Notes under the pieces: model-generated
The model's database searches: none
What the model saw: the letters and a program-made list of their open reading frames with translations, nothing else
What the model was told of the DNA's origin: nothing
NCBI GenBank assembly: GCA_016720565.1
Contig: JADKKJ010000011.1
Span: forward strand, 930,001 to 994,000
DNA: 64,000 bases
Source of the DNA: Chitinophagaceae bacterium
GTDB taxonomy: Bacteria; Bacteroidota; Bacteroidia; Chitinophagales; Chitinophagaceae
Reading direction: 5' to 3'
Made by a program: the position numbers and the translations under genes
Part shown: piece after piece, positions 8,391 through 17,834 of the stretch
Layout: every line of letters begins with the position of its first letter
Position numbering within the stretch: the stretch's first letter is position 1

Positions 8391-9143
8391 TTAATCTTCC
8401 CCCACCTTATATTTTTCCTCCAGCAATTTCATCAGATCCGTTGCTTTTTTTTGAAGGGTCCTGAGCAAATTGATCTGGGTCATTTTATTCCGTTTGATAA
8501 AATTCATGGGGACATGAAAATCGTTTAGATCTGCCTGGGTAAAAGGCATCAGGGGATAGTTTTTATCGGGCCTGGCCAGTGGGCTACCATTCCTGGTTTC
8601 CTCGATCATGATATCAAAAACATTCGCATCAAAGATCTTTCCCATTAAACCCCTTGCCACTAAAAAATGGTCCCTTTCCAATTCCTGAATGCTTTTTAAA
8701 TAGGAGATCATTTGTTTATAAGATTGAATACTATCTACCACCGCCCTGCTTTTTATGAGCCTTAAACCTCCGGCATTCATCAGCTCAGTAAGGGTGCCGT
8801 CTGTAGGATAAAATAACCGGAGACTCAATAATTTTCTGCCATAGTAATAAGCGTTAGCCGTTTCCTCCAAATATTTTTTACTTCTAAAAATTTCAAACAG
8901 CGAATCATAATTTGCGATCTCCTCTGTTTTATTTCTCATTAAGTTCCCCATATTTAATGTGTCAGTCTTAATATCCTGGTACAAAGAGGCCATAAACTCT
9001 TTTTCCCTGTGCCGTTCTATAGATTGTTCCCTGATATTCTCGGCCAGGAATCCACAGAACACGGCCAGGAACAACATGAGGAATTCCCAGAAATAATGTT
9101 TCCACTTATTACGGGGCGTATGTGAATGGTGGTGGACTTCCAT
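8391..9143 (-). CDS. Membrane-anchored hypothetical protein (MEVHHHSH type)
   Basis: 250 residues. It starts with a His-rich tail (MEVHHHSHTPRNKWKHY), then one membrane segment (about 20-37, FLMLFLAVFCGFLAEN), then a helical region with charged coiled-coil character to the end. The N-terminus is probably cytoplasmic and the rest periplasmic. It is clearly paralogous to the protein at 11274-12044 (same first 45 residues, similar length, same IREQ/KREH continuation). No enzymatic motif is visible. A His-rich tail could bind metal, but this is unproven. I know similar proteins only as Bacteroidota hypotheticals. Confidence 0.75.
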   Translation of the reverse strand: MEVHHHSHTPRNKWKHYFWEFLMLFLAVFCGFLAENIREQSIERHREKEFMASLYQDIKTDTLNMGNLMRNKTEEIANYDSLFEIFRSKKYLEETANAYYYGRKLLSLRLFYPTDGTLTELMNAGGLRLIKSRAVVDSIQSYKQMISYLKSIQELERDHFLVARGLMGKIFDANVFDIMIEETRNGSPLARPDKNYPLMPFTQADLNDFHVPMNFIKRNKMTQINLLRTLQKKATDLMKLLEEKYKVGED

Positions 9144-9243
9144 TAAGCATTTATTATGAATCTTAATTTACTATTTATAACCCGCATAACCAGCATTTTA
9201 TTTACCTTAATGTTGATAGCCACCTATTGATGATATTAAATTG

Positions 9244-11259
9244 ATGAATATGGCCGGAGCCTTTCAGAGAAATAAATTCAACATTATTTTTTATTTCCTT
9301 CTTTTTTCAATTGGATTATCTGGCTTTTCGCAGGATTACCGTCGCTGGCAGATGAAGCCCGATGGTTCTGTATCCTGGCCAATCAATAATAGCATTCCTC
9401 ATAATGACCATATAGAAATGAGCGGGAAGAAAATATCCTGCGTGCTTAGATATGGGGTAACCGCTGATGGTTCTTTTCAGGCTACCCGCAGTCTTATATG
9501 GCCTATGCTCAGAACCATTCCCAATAATACACATGCCAGTCTTACCCGGCGTTTTGCCACTGATGGTTTTAGTCTTGTTTCAGTGAATTATAAACCCATC
9601 TCAGGAGAGAAAACAATTTCCATCAGCCTTAATGGTACTCTTCTTGTTAAAACCAGGGTGGGTAATGAACTTGAATTGAGCCGGCAGTATTTTCCTTCCA
9701 CGGATCTTCCGGTGTTTTGTGAACAATATACCCTCCGGAATATTTCTGCAAGGAAAATGGTAGTGGAGATCCCCCGGTCGAATAACACCTATGATACAGA
9801 TCCTGCGAAAGGTGTGGAAGGTAGTTATGCCCTGCATGTTGACTTGATCAATAGCGGAAGTTTTGATCTTCAGCCTAAGGACTCTATTCGTTTTTCCATT
9901 ATCTATTCAGGAGTCAAAGCAAATGAGCAGGTCCCCGTTATCAATATCGACCAGGAAAAAAAAAGTCGATTGGAGCTTGTACAGCAGTTATGGAATGATC
10001 TGGTGCTTGAAACACCAGATACGGTGATGAACCGTGAGTTTGCATTTGCCAAGATCCGTGCTGCTGAAAGTATTTTTGAAACGAAGGGAGGTCCTATGCA
10101 TGGACCCGGCGGCGAAGCGTATTATGCAGCTATCTGGGCCAATGACCAGGCAGAATATATTGGACCTTTCTTTCCCTATCTTGGTTATGCCTATGGAAAT
10201 AAAGCCTCCCTGAATGCCTACCTCCATTTTGCCAGGTTCATGAATAAGGAGTATAACCCGATCCCGAGTTCTATCATCGCAGAAGGAACAGATATATGGA
10301 ATGGGGCAGGAGATCGGGGCGATGGAGCCATGATCGCCTATGGAGCCGCCCGGTTTGCATTGGCCAGCGGTGATAAAAAGCAGGCGGAACAATTATGGCC
10401 ATTGATCGAATGGTGCCTGGAATATTGCCATCGAAAATTAAATGCGGAAGGAGTGGTTAGTTCGGATGCGGATGAATTGGAAGGTCGGTTTCCTGCGGGG
10501 ACAGCCAATCTCTGTACTTCTTCCTTATATTATGATGCCCTGAACTCCGCTGTTTACCTGGGAATGGATCTGGGGAAAGAAAAAAAACAACTGGCTATTT
10601 ACAAAGAACAGGCTGCTAAACTGAAACAGGCAATCGAAAAATATTTTGGCGCAGAGATCAATGGATTTAAGTCCTATAAATATTACAAGGAGAATGATAC
10701 ACTCCGTGCCTGGATCTGTATTCCCCTTACCATGGGAATTTATGAGCGAAGCGCCGGAACCATCGATGCCTTATTCTCTCCCAGGTTATGGACGGAGGAT
10801 GGATTGGCCAGTGTAGCTGGAGATAAGACCTTCTGGGACCGGTCGACCTTATATGCATTAAGAGGAGTGCTGGCCGCAGGAGAAACGGATAAGGCCATTC
10901 CTTATTTACATTATTATTCCAACCGCCGTTTATTAGGAGATCATGTTCCTTACCCGGTAGAAGCCTACCCGGAGGGGAATCAACGGCAACTATCAGCGGA
11001 AAGTGGTTTGTATTGCCGGATCTTTACAGAGGGACTTTTTGGTATAAGGCCCACTGGTTTGAACAGTTTTAGTTTTACTCCCCGGCTTCCAGCTGCCTGG
11101 CCAAAAATGAGCCTTAGACATATGAAGGCGTTTGGGAAAGACCTGGATATTATTGTGGAGCGTATAGATTCTAAATTGAGAATAATCGTATCAGATAGCG
11201 AAAAAAAAATACTTAATAAGTTGCTCAATAGCGGGGAACAGGTTGAGGTTAGATTATAA
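9244..11259 (+). CDS. Secreted six-hairpin glycosidase-like protein
   Basis: About 671 residues. I prefer the ATG at 9244 over the TTG three bases earlier; ATG 9250 is also possible. A signal peptide ends near residue 30 (GLSGFSQ). A beta-rich N-terminal part (about 35-235) is followed by a helical domain with aromatic, acidic motifs (GEAYYAAIWANDQAEYIGPFF, IAEGTDIWNGAGDRGDGAMI, SSDADELEGRFPAGTANL), the look of an (alpha/alpha)6-barrel glycoside hydrolase. The late GLFGIRPTGLNSFSFTPRLPAAW resembles the C-terminal sheet of rhamnosidase/fucosidase-like enzymes. Substrate and GH family are not determined. It is flanked by two paralogous membrane proteins. Confidence 0.75.
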   Translation: MNMAGAFQRNKFNIIFYFLLFSIGLSGFSQDYRRWQMKPDGSVSWPINNSIPHNDHIEMSGKKISCVLRYGVTADGSFQATRSLIWPMLRTIPNNTHASLTRRFATDGFSLVSVNYKPISGEKTISISLNGTLLVKTRVGNELELSRQYFPSTDLPVFCEQYTLRNISARKMVVEIPRSNNTYDTDPAKGVEGSYALHVDLINSGSFDLQPKDSIRFSIIYSGVKANEQVPVINIDQEKKSRLELVQQLWNDLVLETPDTVMNREFAFAKIRAAESIFETKGGPMHGPGGEAYYAAIWANDQAEYIGPFFPYLGYAYGNKASLNAYLHFARFMNKEYNPIPSSIIAEGTDIWNGAGDRGDGAMIAYGAARFALASGDKKQAEQLWPLIEWCLEYCHRKLNAEGVVSSDADELEGRFPAGTANLCTSSLYYDALNSAVYLGMDLGKEKKQLAIYKEQAAKLKQAIEKYFGAEINGFKSYKYYKENDTLRAWICIPLTMGIYERSAGTIDALFSPRLWTEDGLASVAGDKTFWDRSTLYALRGVLAAGETDKAIPYLHYYSNRRLLGDHVPYPVEAYPEGNQRQLSAESGLYCRIFTEGLFGIRPTGLNSFSFTPRLPAAWPKMSLRHMKAFGKDLDIIVERIDSKLRIIVSDSEKKILNKLLNSGEQVEVRL

Positions 11260-11273
11260 ATGCCTTTGCTATA

Positions 11274-12044
11274 TCACTCCAGGTCATACTCCTCTTTCAA
11301 CAATTTCATGATCTCTGCCGCTTTAACAATAGCCAGCGGGCAAAATTTATTTTTTAATGTCTTTCGGTTTGTTTTTGTTCCCAGCAATGCATTCAGATAA
11401 CTATTCATGAGCGCGGGATCCTTGCTTTGCAGCGGAAGATCCTGTTTTCTTAAAGAATCGATTAGTGTGGAATGTCTGCCATTCGCCAGGTCTTCCTGGT
11501 TGAGAACCATAAACTGCTGCGAAAGGGAAGCTTTGACTATCTGGTCGCGGAAACTGATCGCCCGGGTTCGGGTGGTTTCAATAATGGTTTCAAGATCCAG
11601 TATCGTATTGGTAATGGTATTGTATTCACTGATGAGGCTTACCAGTTCGTTATTGGTAAAATAGCGAAGATTGCCGGAACTGATCAATTGATTTAAAGTG
11701 GCTTTGCTCCAATCAATACTATAATGCCAGTTGGCAAAACGAACGTAATAATAGAACTCGCCTCCTTTATATCCGGATGGCCTTTCGGTCAGATCCAGCA
11801 GGCTGTCGATCATTGACACTGTGAGATCTTCGAACCGCTCCGCTGTTCGAATAGCGATCGTATCACTGTTCAGGTCTTCTAACAGGTTCCTGGCATAAGC
11901 CTTGGCTTTTTTATGTTCCACCATGTGTTCCCGTTTGTTTTCGGCCAGAAAACCGCAAAAAACAGCCAGGAACAGCATAACGAATTCCCAGAGATAATGG
12001 GTCCATTTTTTTCGGGCAGTATGGGAATGGGCGTGAACTTCCAT
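11274..12044 (-). CDS. Membrane-anchored hypothetical protein (paralogue of 8391-9143)
   Basis: 256 residues. Same plan as its paralogue: MEVHAHSHTARKKW, a membrane segment (about 20-37, LFLAVFCGFLAEN), then a helical periplasmic region. The two diverge after residue 50, so the duplication is old. The gene ends 15 nt from the stop of the glycosidase-like gene and converges with it. Function unknown; the conserved His-rich cytoplasmic tail and membrane anchor are the shared features. Confidence 0.75.
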   Translation of the reverse strand: MEVHAHSHTARKKWTHYLWEFVMLFLAVFCGFLAENKREHMVEHKKAKAYARNLLEDLNSDTIAIRTAERFEDLTVSMIDSLLDLTERPSGYKGGEFYYYVRFANWHYSIDWSKATLNQLISSGNLRYFTNNELVSLISEYNTITNTILDLETIIETTRTRAISFRDQIVKASLSQQFMVLNQEDLANGRHSTLIDSLRKQDLPLQSKDPALMNSYLNALLGTKTNRKTLKNKFCPLAIVKAAEIMKLLKEEYDLE

Positions 12045-12102
12045 ATCAGTTAGTTGATCATTAAAACATGGTCTTGGTTTCCTAAGATATTAAGATTATT
12101 TG

Positions 12103-12831
12103 TCAACGACTCATATACCGTTCCTTTTTCCCTTTCTCCATTTTCTCGATGGCATAGCGAAGCATGGTTCGTGGCATGATGGCTTTATTTCGGTTAAGCC
12201 ATTTTTCTATTCGGGATGGATCTTTTTGCCAGCCTTCCCTTAGCATCCATCCTACGGCTTTATGGATCAGGTCGTGTTTATGCGGTAAAAGCAATTGCGC
12301 AATTTTTTCAAGATCATCCAGGTCATTGTTCCGTATAAAATGCTGTGTGCTTATTATCGCGATCCGGTTTTTCCAGAGATCATTCGCTGCTGCCAGTTTA
12401 TAAAGAATAGATCGGTCCTTATCCTCCAGCCAGCAACCCAGGATCTGCGGAGCAGAGGTATCTACCAGGTCCCAGTTATTTACGCGATCCATTTTCTTAA
12501 GATAAAGCTTCCACCATTTATTCTTTGCCGGATCTTTTTTATAAGCCTCCCGGAACTTTGCTGTTAAAATGAACAAGCCGGTCAGCCTTTCTTCATGCCA
12601 GGCAGAATCAAGCAGTTGAATGATATCCTCCTCCTCCGCCTCCTTCCAATATTGTTTGGCAACAGCCCTTTGCGCGGGAACAACTACTCCAAGGAATTTA
12701 TCCCCCTCGCCATATTCACCTTTCCCCGTTTTGAAGAACCGGGGAAAAAAGGCGGCTTTGGTGGCAGATGAATGGTTGACCAGGGCTTCATGAACCTTCG
12801 AGTAAACAGATGACATAGTAGGGAAATTCAT
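12103..12831 (-). CDS. DNA alkylation repair protein (AlkD-like HEAT-repeat)
   Basis: 242 residues, the usual AlkD length. Recognisable family segments are the N-terminal YFPRFFKTG-like block, KFLGVVVPAQRAVAK, LLDSAWHEERLTGLFIL, VNNWDLVDTSAPQILG (the NWD/DxS active-site stretch), WKNRIAIISTQHFIR and HKAVGWMLREGWQKDP. AlkD-type enzymes excise cationic N3/N7-alkylpurines without flipping the base. No partner genes are adjacent. ATG at 12831 or the Met six codons in are both possible starts. Confidence 0.88.
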   Translation of the reverse strand: MNFPTMSSVYSKVHEALVNHSSATKAAFFPRFFKTGKGEYGEGDKFLGVVVPAQRAVAKQYWKEAEEEDIIQLLDSAWHEERLTGLFILTAKFREAYKKDPAKNKWWKLYLKKMDRVNNWDLVDTSAPQILGCWLEDKDRSILYKLAAANDLWKNRIAIISTQHFIRNNDLDDLEKIAQLLLPHKHDLIHKAVGWMLREGWQKDPSRIEKWLNRNKAIMPRTMLRYAIEKMEKGKKERYMSR

Positions 12832-13116
12832 TCTAAGTTAAGTAAAAGGAAAAACGAACTGCCGGAAGTCATGCCCCAACCTGGGGAAAAATGACCCATA
12901 ATCTGTTCATTAACACAGGCATCTCGTTGGGCATCATTTGGAACCATAGGGTGGAAGGATAAACCGTTAAATGTTCAATCTGAAAAAAATACTACTGGAC
13001 CTTGCCTTAATGGTGGGTGTATATGCACTTCAAACTATTGAATAAAATATGGCCAGTATAAGGGCCGTCATGACCAGCGTGCAGGCAGCTTTTTTTATGC
13101 TATATTTTTTCTTTAA

Positions 13117-13432
13117 TTACTTTATACTTTCAAAAAACCGATCCAGCTTTTGTTTATCTAGTTTTCCATTTGTACGAACACTGCTGCATAGATCTATGCC
13201 AAATGGCTGAACGGCTTCAATGGCGCTTCTTATATTATCTGCGTTAAGTCCGCCGGCCAGGAATACAGGAACGCGACTTTTTTCAACAATGCGCCGACTG
13301 ATCTTCCAGTTATGGGTTCGGCCCGGGCCCGCTGGGCATTCGGGCTACCAGTCCCAATGCATCCGCTCCCGCATGAATGGCGAGACCAGCCTCCTCTATG
13401 GAACTGATGCAGCAGATCTTAACCTTAAGCAT
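13117..13432 (-). pseudogene. trpF-like (phosphoribosylanthranilate isomerase family) pseudogene, internal deletion
   Basis: Reading from ATG at 13432, the first 37 residues (MLKVKICCISSIEEAGLAIH..., ADALGLV, MPSGPG) match the N-terminus of TrpF-like proteins. After GPG the frame shifts and the sequence continues as GRTHNWKISRRIVE, VPVFLAGGLNADNI, PFGIDLCSSVRTNGKLD, which is the C-terminal phosphate-binding part, to TAA at 13117. About 130 residues of the barrel are missing, and the frame of the first part stops at 40 codons. The junction lies in GGGCCCGGGCC, so a deletion between short GC repeats is likely. An assembly error is the alternative. Confidence 0.75.
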
Positions 13433-13491
13433 GTATAAAGTAAAGAAAAAAGTAAATACGGGCGGCAGGCTGAAAACTCAGGTCTTATCAA

Positions 13492-13656
13492 TCATCCTTC
13501 CAGCTTATTGGCAATGCTGCGGAAGATCAATACTATGCTAAGTATGGAAAGGCCGGTATAGAATCCTTCTTCCAGGGGATTATTGGTTTTAATAATCATT
13601 CCAATACTAAAAAGGAAAATGGTAATACCCAGCGTAAATACAATTCTTGATTTCAT
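13492..13656 (-). CDS. Small membrane protein (54 aa)
   Basis: ATG at 13656, TGA at 13492-13494. Two hydrophobic segments (about 5-22 and 34-47) are separated by a short polar loop (KTNNPLEEGF), with a basic end (RSIANKLEG). It starts 6 nt after the stop of the 89-aa gene, so the two are probably co-transcribed. Family not recognised. Confidence 0.55.
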   Translation of the reverse strand: MKSRIVFTLGITIFLFSIGMIIKTNNPLEEGFYTGLSILSIVLIFRSIANKLEG

Positions 13657-13662
13657 AGTTTC

Positions 13663-13932
13663 TCAGGGGGTAAGTTGTTCTATGGTATTTACTTCAATAT
13701 GCGCATTCAAAGAAGTATGCGTTTGTCCCTTTGCTTTCATTTTACGCACCGCATTACGGAGCGTTTCTTCCAATTGCATGATGCGTCGCTCAGAATGCTC
13801 TATATCTTCTTCCGTATGATAGATCGTCTTGATCTTTTTTTCATGAAAATCTATCTTGGTCTGGAAAATGGCGGTCAATAGTTTTTCTGCTTCTTCGATC
13901 GTAAATACGCCGTCAATAAGTTTTATTTCCAT
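13663..13932 (-). CDS. Small conserved hypothetical protein (89 aa)
   Basis: Begins MEIKLIDGVFTIEEAEKLL, followed by a long charged helix (about 25-70, heptad-like, KIDFHEKKIKTIYHTEED, ERRIMQLEETLRNAVRK) and a short polar tail. It looks like a soluble coiled-coil protein. The pattern is one I have seen in Bacteroidota hypotheticals; the function is unknown. It is the first gene of a two-gene unit with the small membrane protein. Confidence 0.6.
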   Translation of the reverse strand: MEIKLIDGVFTIEEAEKLLTAIFQTKIDFHEKKIKTIYHTEEDIEHSERRIMQLEETLRNAVRKMKAKGQTHTSLNAHIEVNTIEQLTP

Positions 13933-14004
13933 TTTGTTGAGTTGAAATTTTTAAAAATGGGGGCAAGCCTGCTTAACACTTACCCCCTGTTTCCCTTGAT
14001 ACTG

Positions 14005-15441
14005 CTACTGGCCCTGTCCCAGTGAAAAAGCATGGCGGCCTTCAAAAGAGTAGAGATTTTCTGTTTTTATCGTATCGATCCCTTCCTGCTCAGCTATGCG
14101 AAGCAATTCAATGATCTGTTTTTTGTCCATGTTTGTTCCATTGCTGGTCTTGAACCGGCAACGCCAATGGTCGGTACAGAAGGTCTCTGAAAATCCATCC
14201 GGCCAGACTTTGATACCGCGGTTCGTGATCATGGTCAGCTCAACCTGGTTATTGCTTAGTTTTCCGATCTTTTTTGCGAGTTCATCAGGATCGGTACCTG
14301 ACCAGTGAACAAAAATGTCGGTTCCGATCAGTTCTTTTTTCTGGGCGGTCTTTCTTTTATAAGCGGGCAGCTGTAATGGTTTTCCTCCCGCGTAAACTGC
14401 TTCATGGAACAGTGTTGGTTTTTTCCCCAGGTTTTCGATAATGGCGTCGGCAAATCCGCTGGTGCTTAATTTTTGCTTACTGACTCCTTCTTTATAAATA
14501 TCATTTGTATGCTTCCCTTCTTCAATAGTGCGAAGCCAGGCGTTCTGTACTTTTTCGGCTATATCCGACTGACCAATATGATTCAGCATCATAATGGCGC
14601 CCTGCAGCAATCCGGAAGGATTAGCTACATTTTGTCCTGCTCTCTTAGGCGCTGAACCATGAATGGCTTCAAACATGGCGCACTCTTCCCCAATATTGGC
14701 GGAGCCTGCCAGTCCTACTGAACCAGTGATCTGTGCCGCCACATCGGATAAAACATCGCCGTATAAATTTGGCATTACGATCACATCAAATGCTTCGGGT
14801 GTATCGGCCAGCTTGGCTGCGCCGATATCTATGATCCAGTGTTCCTGCTCTATCTCAGGATATTCTTTTCCGATCTCATCGAATACCTGGTGGAAAAGGC
14901 CATCCGTTTGCTTCATGATATTATCCTTGGTGAAGCAGGTCACTTTTTTACGGTTGTATGCGCGTGCATATTCAAATGCGTAGCGAACTATTTTTTCACA
15001 GCCGGGTCTGCTGATCAGTTTCAGGCATTGCACTACTTCATCGGTTTGCTGGTGCTCAATACCGGCATAAAGGTCTTCTTCATTTTCCCGGATGATCACG
15101 ATATCCATTACCGGGTGCTTGGTCTTTACAAATGGATGAAGACTCATGCAGGGACGGATGTTCGCATATAGTCCCAGGAATTTGCGGGTAGTTACGTTCA
15201 GGCTCTTATAACCGCCTCCCTGGGGGGTGGTAATGGGGGCCTTGAGGAAGATCTTGTTCTTACGGATAATATCCCAGGAGGATTTAGCTATACCGGCAGT
15301 ATTTCCGGCCAGGTATACTTTTTCTCCTACTTCCACTTCTTCCACGTTGATCTTTGCGCCTGCGGCGAACAGGATGCGGAGGGTGGCATCCATGATCTCT
15401 GGACCGATGCCGTCTCCTTTTGCTACTGTGATGGTTGTCAT
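14005..15441 (-). CDS. icd: NADP-dependent isocitrate dehydrogenase (Thermus-type)
   Basis: Start taken at 15441 (MTTITVAKGDGIGPEI); the open frame extends 12 codons further upstream but lacks homology there. 478 residues: isocitrate/isopropylmalate dehydrogenase fold with GDGIGPEI, the substrate-site RENEEDLYAGIEH, and the signature around NLYGDVLSDVAAQ. A C-terminal extension (about 345-478, including WSGTDPDELAKKIG) is typical of the Thermus thermophilus-type enzyme. It oxidises isocitrate to 2-oxoglutarate, which is also the co-substrate of the hydroxylases at 22.7-28 kb, though no direct link is implied. Divergent from a LysR gene. Confidence 0.93.
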   Translation of the reverse strand: MTTITVAKGDGIGPEIMDATLRILFAAGAKINVEEVEVGEKVYLAGNTAGIAKSSWDIIRKNKIFLKAPITTPQGGGYKSLNVTTRKFLGLYANIRPCMSLHPFVKTKHPVMDIVIIRENEEDLYAGIEHQQTDEVVQCLKLISRPGCEKIVRYAFEYARAYNRKKVTCFTKDNIMKQTDGLFHQVFDEIGKEYPEIEQEHWIIDIGAAKLADTPEAFDVIVMPNLYGDVLSDVAAQITGSVGLAGSANIGEECAMFEAIHGSAPKRAGQNVANPSGLLQGAIMMLNHIGQSDIAEKVQNAWLRTIEEGKHTNDIYKEGVSKQKLSTSGFADAIIENLGKKPTLFHEAVYAGGKPLQLPAYKRKTAQKKELIGTDIFVHWSGTDPDELAKKIGKLSNNQVELTMITNRGIKVWPDGFSETFCTDHWRCRFKTSNGTNMDKKQIIELLRIAEQEGIDTIKTENLYSFEGRHAFSLGQGQ

Positions 15442-15525
15442 GTGTGTTGTTTTGTAACGCAAAAATGCGGCGGACAATCCATATATATTTATTTAACTTT
15501 ATTATCTAAACCATAAATAATATTT

Positions 15526-16452
15526 ATGAATTTTACGCTTCACCAGTTAAAAGTGTTCATGGTAGTAGTGGAAAACGCCAGTGTAACCCAGGCGGCAGAG
15601 CAATTACATATGACACAACCTGCCGTTTCCATTCAATTAAAAAACCTTCAATCGCAGTTTGATATCCCGCTGACCGAGATCATTGGAAGAAAATTATATG
15701 TTACCGATTTCGGAAGGGAATTATATGGCATCGCCCAACGTATACTGGGGGAAGTATCGGCTATCAGTTACCAGTCGGATAGTTTTCGGGGAATGCTTAC
15801 GGGCCGGTTAAAACTATCTGTAGCATCCACCGGCAAATATGTAATGCCCTTTTACCTGAAAGAGTTCCTGCAAAATAATCCCGGTATCGACCTGTTCATG
15901 GATGTAACGAATAAGACCAGGGTAGTGAAGAGCCTGGAAAATAACGAAGTGGATTTTGCACTGGTATCTGTGCTGCCTGAATCTGTAAATATTGAACAGG
16001 AGGTATTGCTTCCCAATCGTCTTTACCTGACGGGTCCGGCAGACAGTAAATTGAAAACTTCCGGTTCATTGAATAAATCAGTATTTGATGAACTTCCGCT
16101 GATCTACCGGGAAGCGGGTTCTGGTACAAGAGTCACCATGCAACGTTATTTTCAAAAGGCCAATATTGTTCCTAAGATCCGCATGGAACTTACTTCCAAT
16201 GAAGCAGTGAAGCAAGCTGTGATGGCCGGACTTGGCTATTCCATTCAATCCTTACTTAGCATCAAAAATGAACTAAAGCAGAAAGAAATAAAGATATTTT
16301 CAGTTAAAGGTTTGCCGTTAACCGAACACTGGCGACTGGTTTGGCTGAAAAGAAAGAACATGTCCGAAGTGGCCAGGGCTTTCCTGAGCTATATCAGGGA
16401 ACATAAGCAGCAGATCTACCAGAAGAATTTCTCCTGGACCGAAAAATGGTAA
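15526..16452 (+). CDS. LysR-family transcriptional regulator
   Basis: 308 residues. The N-terminal winged helix (1-60) shows the LysR signature: FTLHQLKVFMVVVENASVTQAAEQLHMTQPAVS, then IQLKNLQ. The effector domain (about 90-295) has the LKLSVASTGKYVMPFYLKEF opening. It resembles the CbbR/CysB-like branch. It is transcribed away from isocitrate dehydrogenase across 84 bp of AT-rich DNA, the classic arrangement for a LysR protein controlling its divergent neighbour; control of icd is inferred. Confidence 0.9.
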   Translation: MNFTLHQLKVFMVVVENASVTQAAEQLHMTQPAVSIQLKNLQSQFDIPLTEIIGRKLYVTDFGRELYGIAQRILGEVSAISYQSDSFRGMLTGRLKLSVASTGKYVMPFYLKEFLQNNPGIDLFMDVTNKTRVVKSLENNEVDFALVSVLPESVNIEQEVLLPNRLYLTGPADSKLKTSGSLNKSVFDELPLIYREAGSGTRVTMQRYFQKANIVPKIRMELTSNEAVKQAVMAGLGYSIQSLLSIKNELKQKEIKIFSVKGLPLTEHWRLVWLKRKNMSEVARAFLSYIREHKQQIYQKNFSWTEKW

Positions 16453-16463
16453 AGACTACCGGA

Positions 16464-17810
16464 TCATTCTTTTCGTTTCAGCATAGGTTGCTTTTCCCAG
16501 TAGGTAAGCGAACGCCATACCCATTCAAAGGGCCCGAAGCGGAAATAATTCATCCATATTGATGAAAATATCAGCTGGAAGATCCAGACAGCAAAGACCA
16601 CATAATAAAGCTCATGGAAACGGAGCTTGTCGTAGTAGCCAAAACCATAACCGAAGAAGAAGAAAGTACAGATGATACTTTGCATGAGATAATTGGTAAA
16701 AGCCATTTGTCCTACATTAGCCAATGCCCTCATTAGCCAGGGCACTAATTTACTCCGGTATACCAGCATGAGCAGGCTGGCATGTCCTATAGTTATAGGG
16801 ATACGCCTGAATTCCGCGAAGACCTGGTGGGAAGAACGCCACCTGTCCACATATTCTCCGGGATTTAATCCACTCATCCAGCCTTTATCGAATAACATCC
16901 AGCCTATGGGAATACCTATACCATAACCGATGAACATCCACATGGCATAGGTGGAAGATTTTAATTTATTGGTAAAAAATCCCCAGCCGAAAAGGGCCAT
17001 ACCCAGGAACATCATACATAAAAGATCCCATGGGTCCTCGTACATATAACTGACCTCCGATTCTGCAACCATAGGGATCAGGTGGGTAAAAACAGTAGGA
17101 TAGCTACCGCGCATTTTTCTTTTGTTATCATTCGTTATTGCCGTATCAGGTTTCTGGTTCTTTTCGATCTGCTCCCAGTAACCTATTGCCCCCTGTTGTT
17201 CGGGTGTCAGTGTTTTCTTTTCTTTTTTTGCTTTTATGGCTTCATGATAGGTGGCCCTTTTATCCCTGGTTTCATTCCAGTTCCATTGTTTTTTTACCAT
17301 GCCTACCGTAACACAGGCCAGGCCCAGGATAAGCAACCATTTTGGATCAAGTTTTCGGAAGGCAAAAAGTACCATGCCGCAGAGCCCGTAATAAAAAAGA
17401 ATATCTCCCATCCAGAGTATCACGAATCCATTGATCAGTCCGAAAAACACCAGCCATAATAAACGGCGGTAATAATATTCTGCCACCGGGGGTTTGCCGG
17501 GTATTTCTTTTTTATTCATCATAAAAAGAACCATGCCGGCGCCAAACAGCATGGAGAATAAACCACGCATGGTGCCTTCAAAAACTACAAATACGGTGGC
17601 AAACGTATAATAATCTTTTCCGGTCCTTGGGGCATGTAACACCTGGTACCAGAAATCCCAGTTGATACCAAAACCGGGAATATTCATCATTAATATACCC
17701 AGCAGGGCAAAACCGCGGATAGCATCAATACTCTTGATACGATCTGCACCCGAAACTGGTTTTACGGTTATAGTTTTTTCAGTTGCTCCAATGGAAATTG
17801 ACTGATCCAT
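16464..17810 (-). CDS. DUF418 family membrane protein
   Basis: 448 residues with about eight or more membrane segments. It shows the family opening DRIKSIDAIRGFALLGILMMNI, the FSMLFGAGMVLF segment, and the C-terminal DUF418 block with KVGQMAFTNYL-like text (here NVGQMAFTNYLMQS), FGPFEWVWRSLTY. A loop of about 80 polar residues (about 190-270) interrupts the membrane core. DUF418 proteins resemble acyltransferase-3/heparan acetyltransferase-like membrane proteins; the substrate is unknown. It is 24 nt downstream of a paralogue with the same layout. Confidence 0.85.
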   Translation of the reverse strand: MDQSISIGATEKTITVKPVSGADRIKSIDAIRGFALLGILMMNIPGFGINWDFWYQVLHAPRTGKDYYTFATVFVVFEGTMRGLFSMLFGAGMVLFMMNKKEIPGKPPVAEYYYRRLLWLVFFGLINGFVILWMGDILFYYGLCGMVLFAFRKLDPKWLLILGLACVTVGMVKKQWNWNETRDKRATYHEAIKAKKEKKTLTPEQQGAIGYWEQIEKNQKPDTAITNDNKRKMRGSYPTVFTHLIPMVAESEVSYMYEDPWDLLCMMFLGMALFGWGFFTNKLKSSTYAMWMFIGYGIGIPIGWMLFDKGWMSGLNPGEYVDRWRSSHQVFAEFRRIPITIGHASLLMLVYRSKLVPWLMRALANVGQMAFTNYLMQSIICTFFFFGYGFGYYDKLRFHELYYVVFAVWIFQLIFSSIWMNYFRFGPFEWVWRSLTYWEKQPMLKRKE

Positions 17811-17834
17811 AATAGATTTTTTGGTGGTAATTGA

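Noticed and set aside
12972..13044. 24-codon ORF MFNLKKILLDLALMVG...
   Set aside because: Too short, with no terminator, partner or recognisable family; could be a gene fragment but unsupported.
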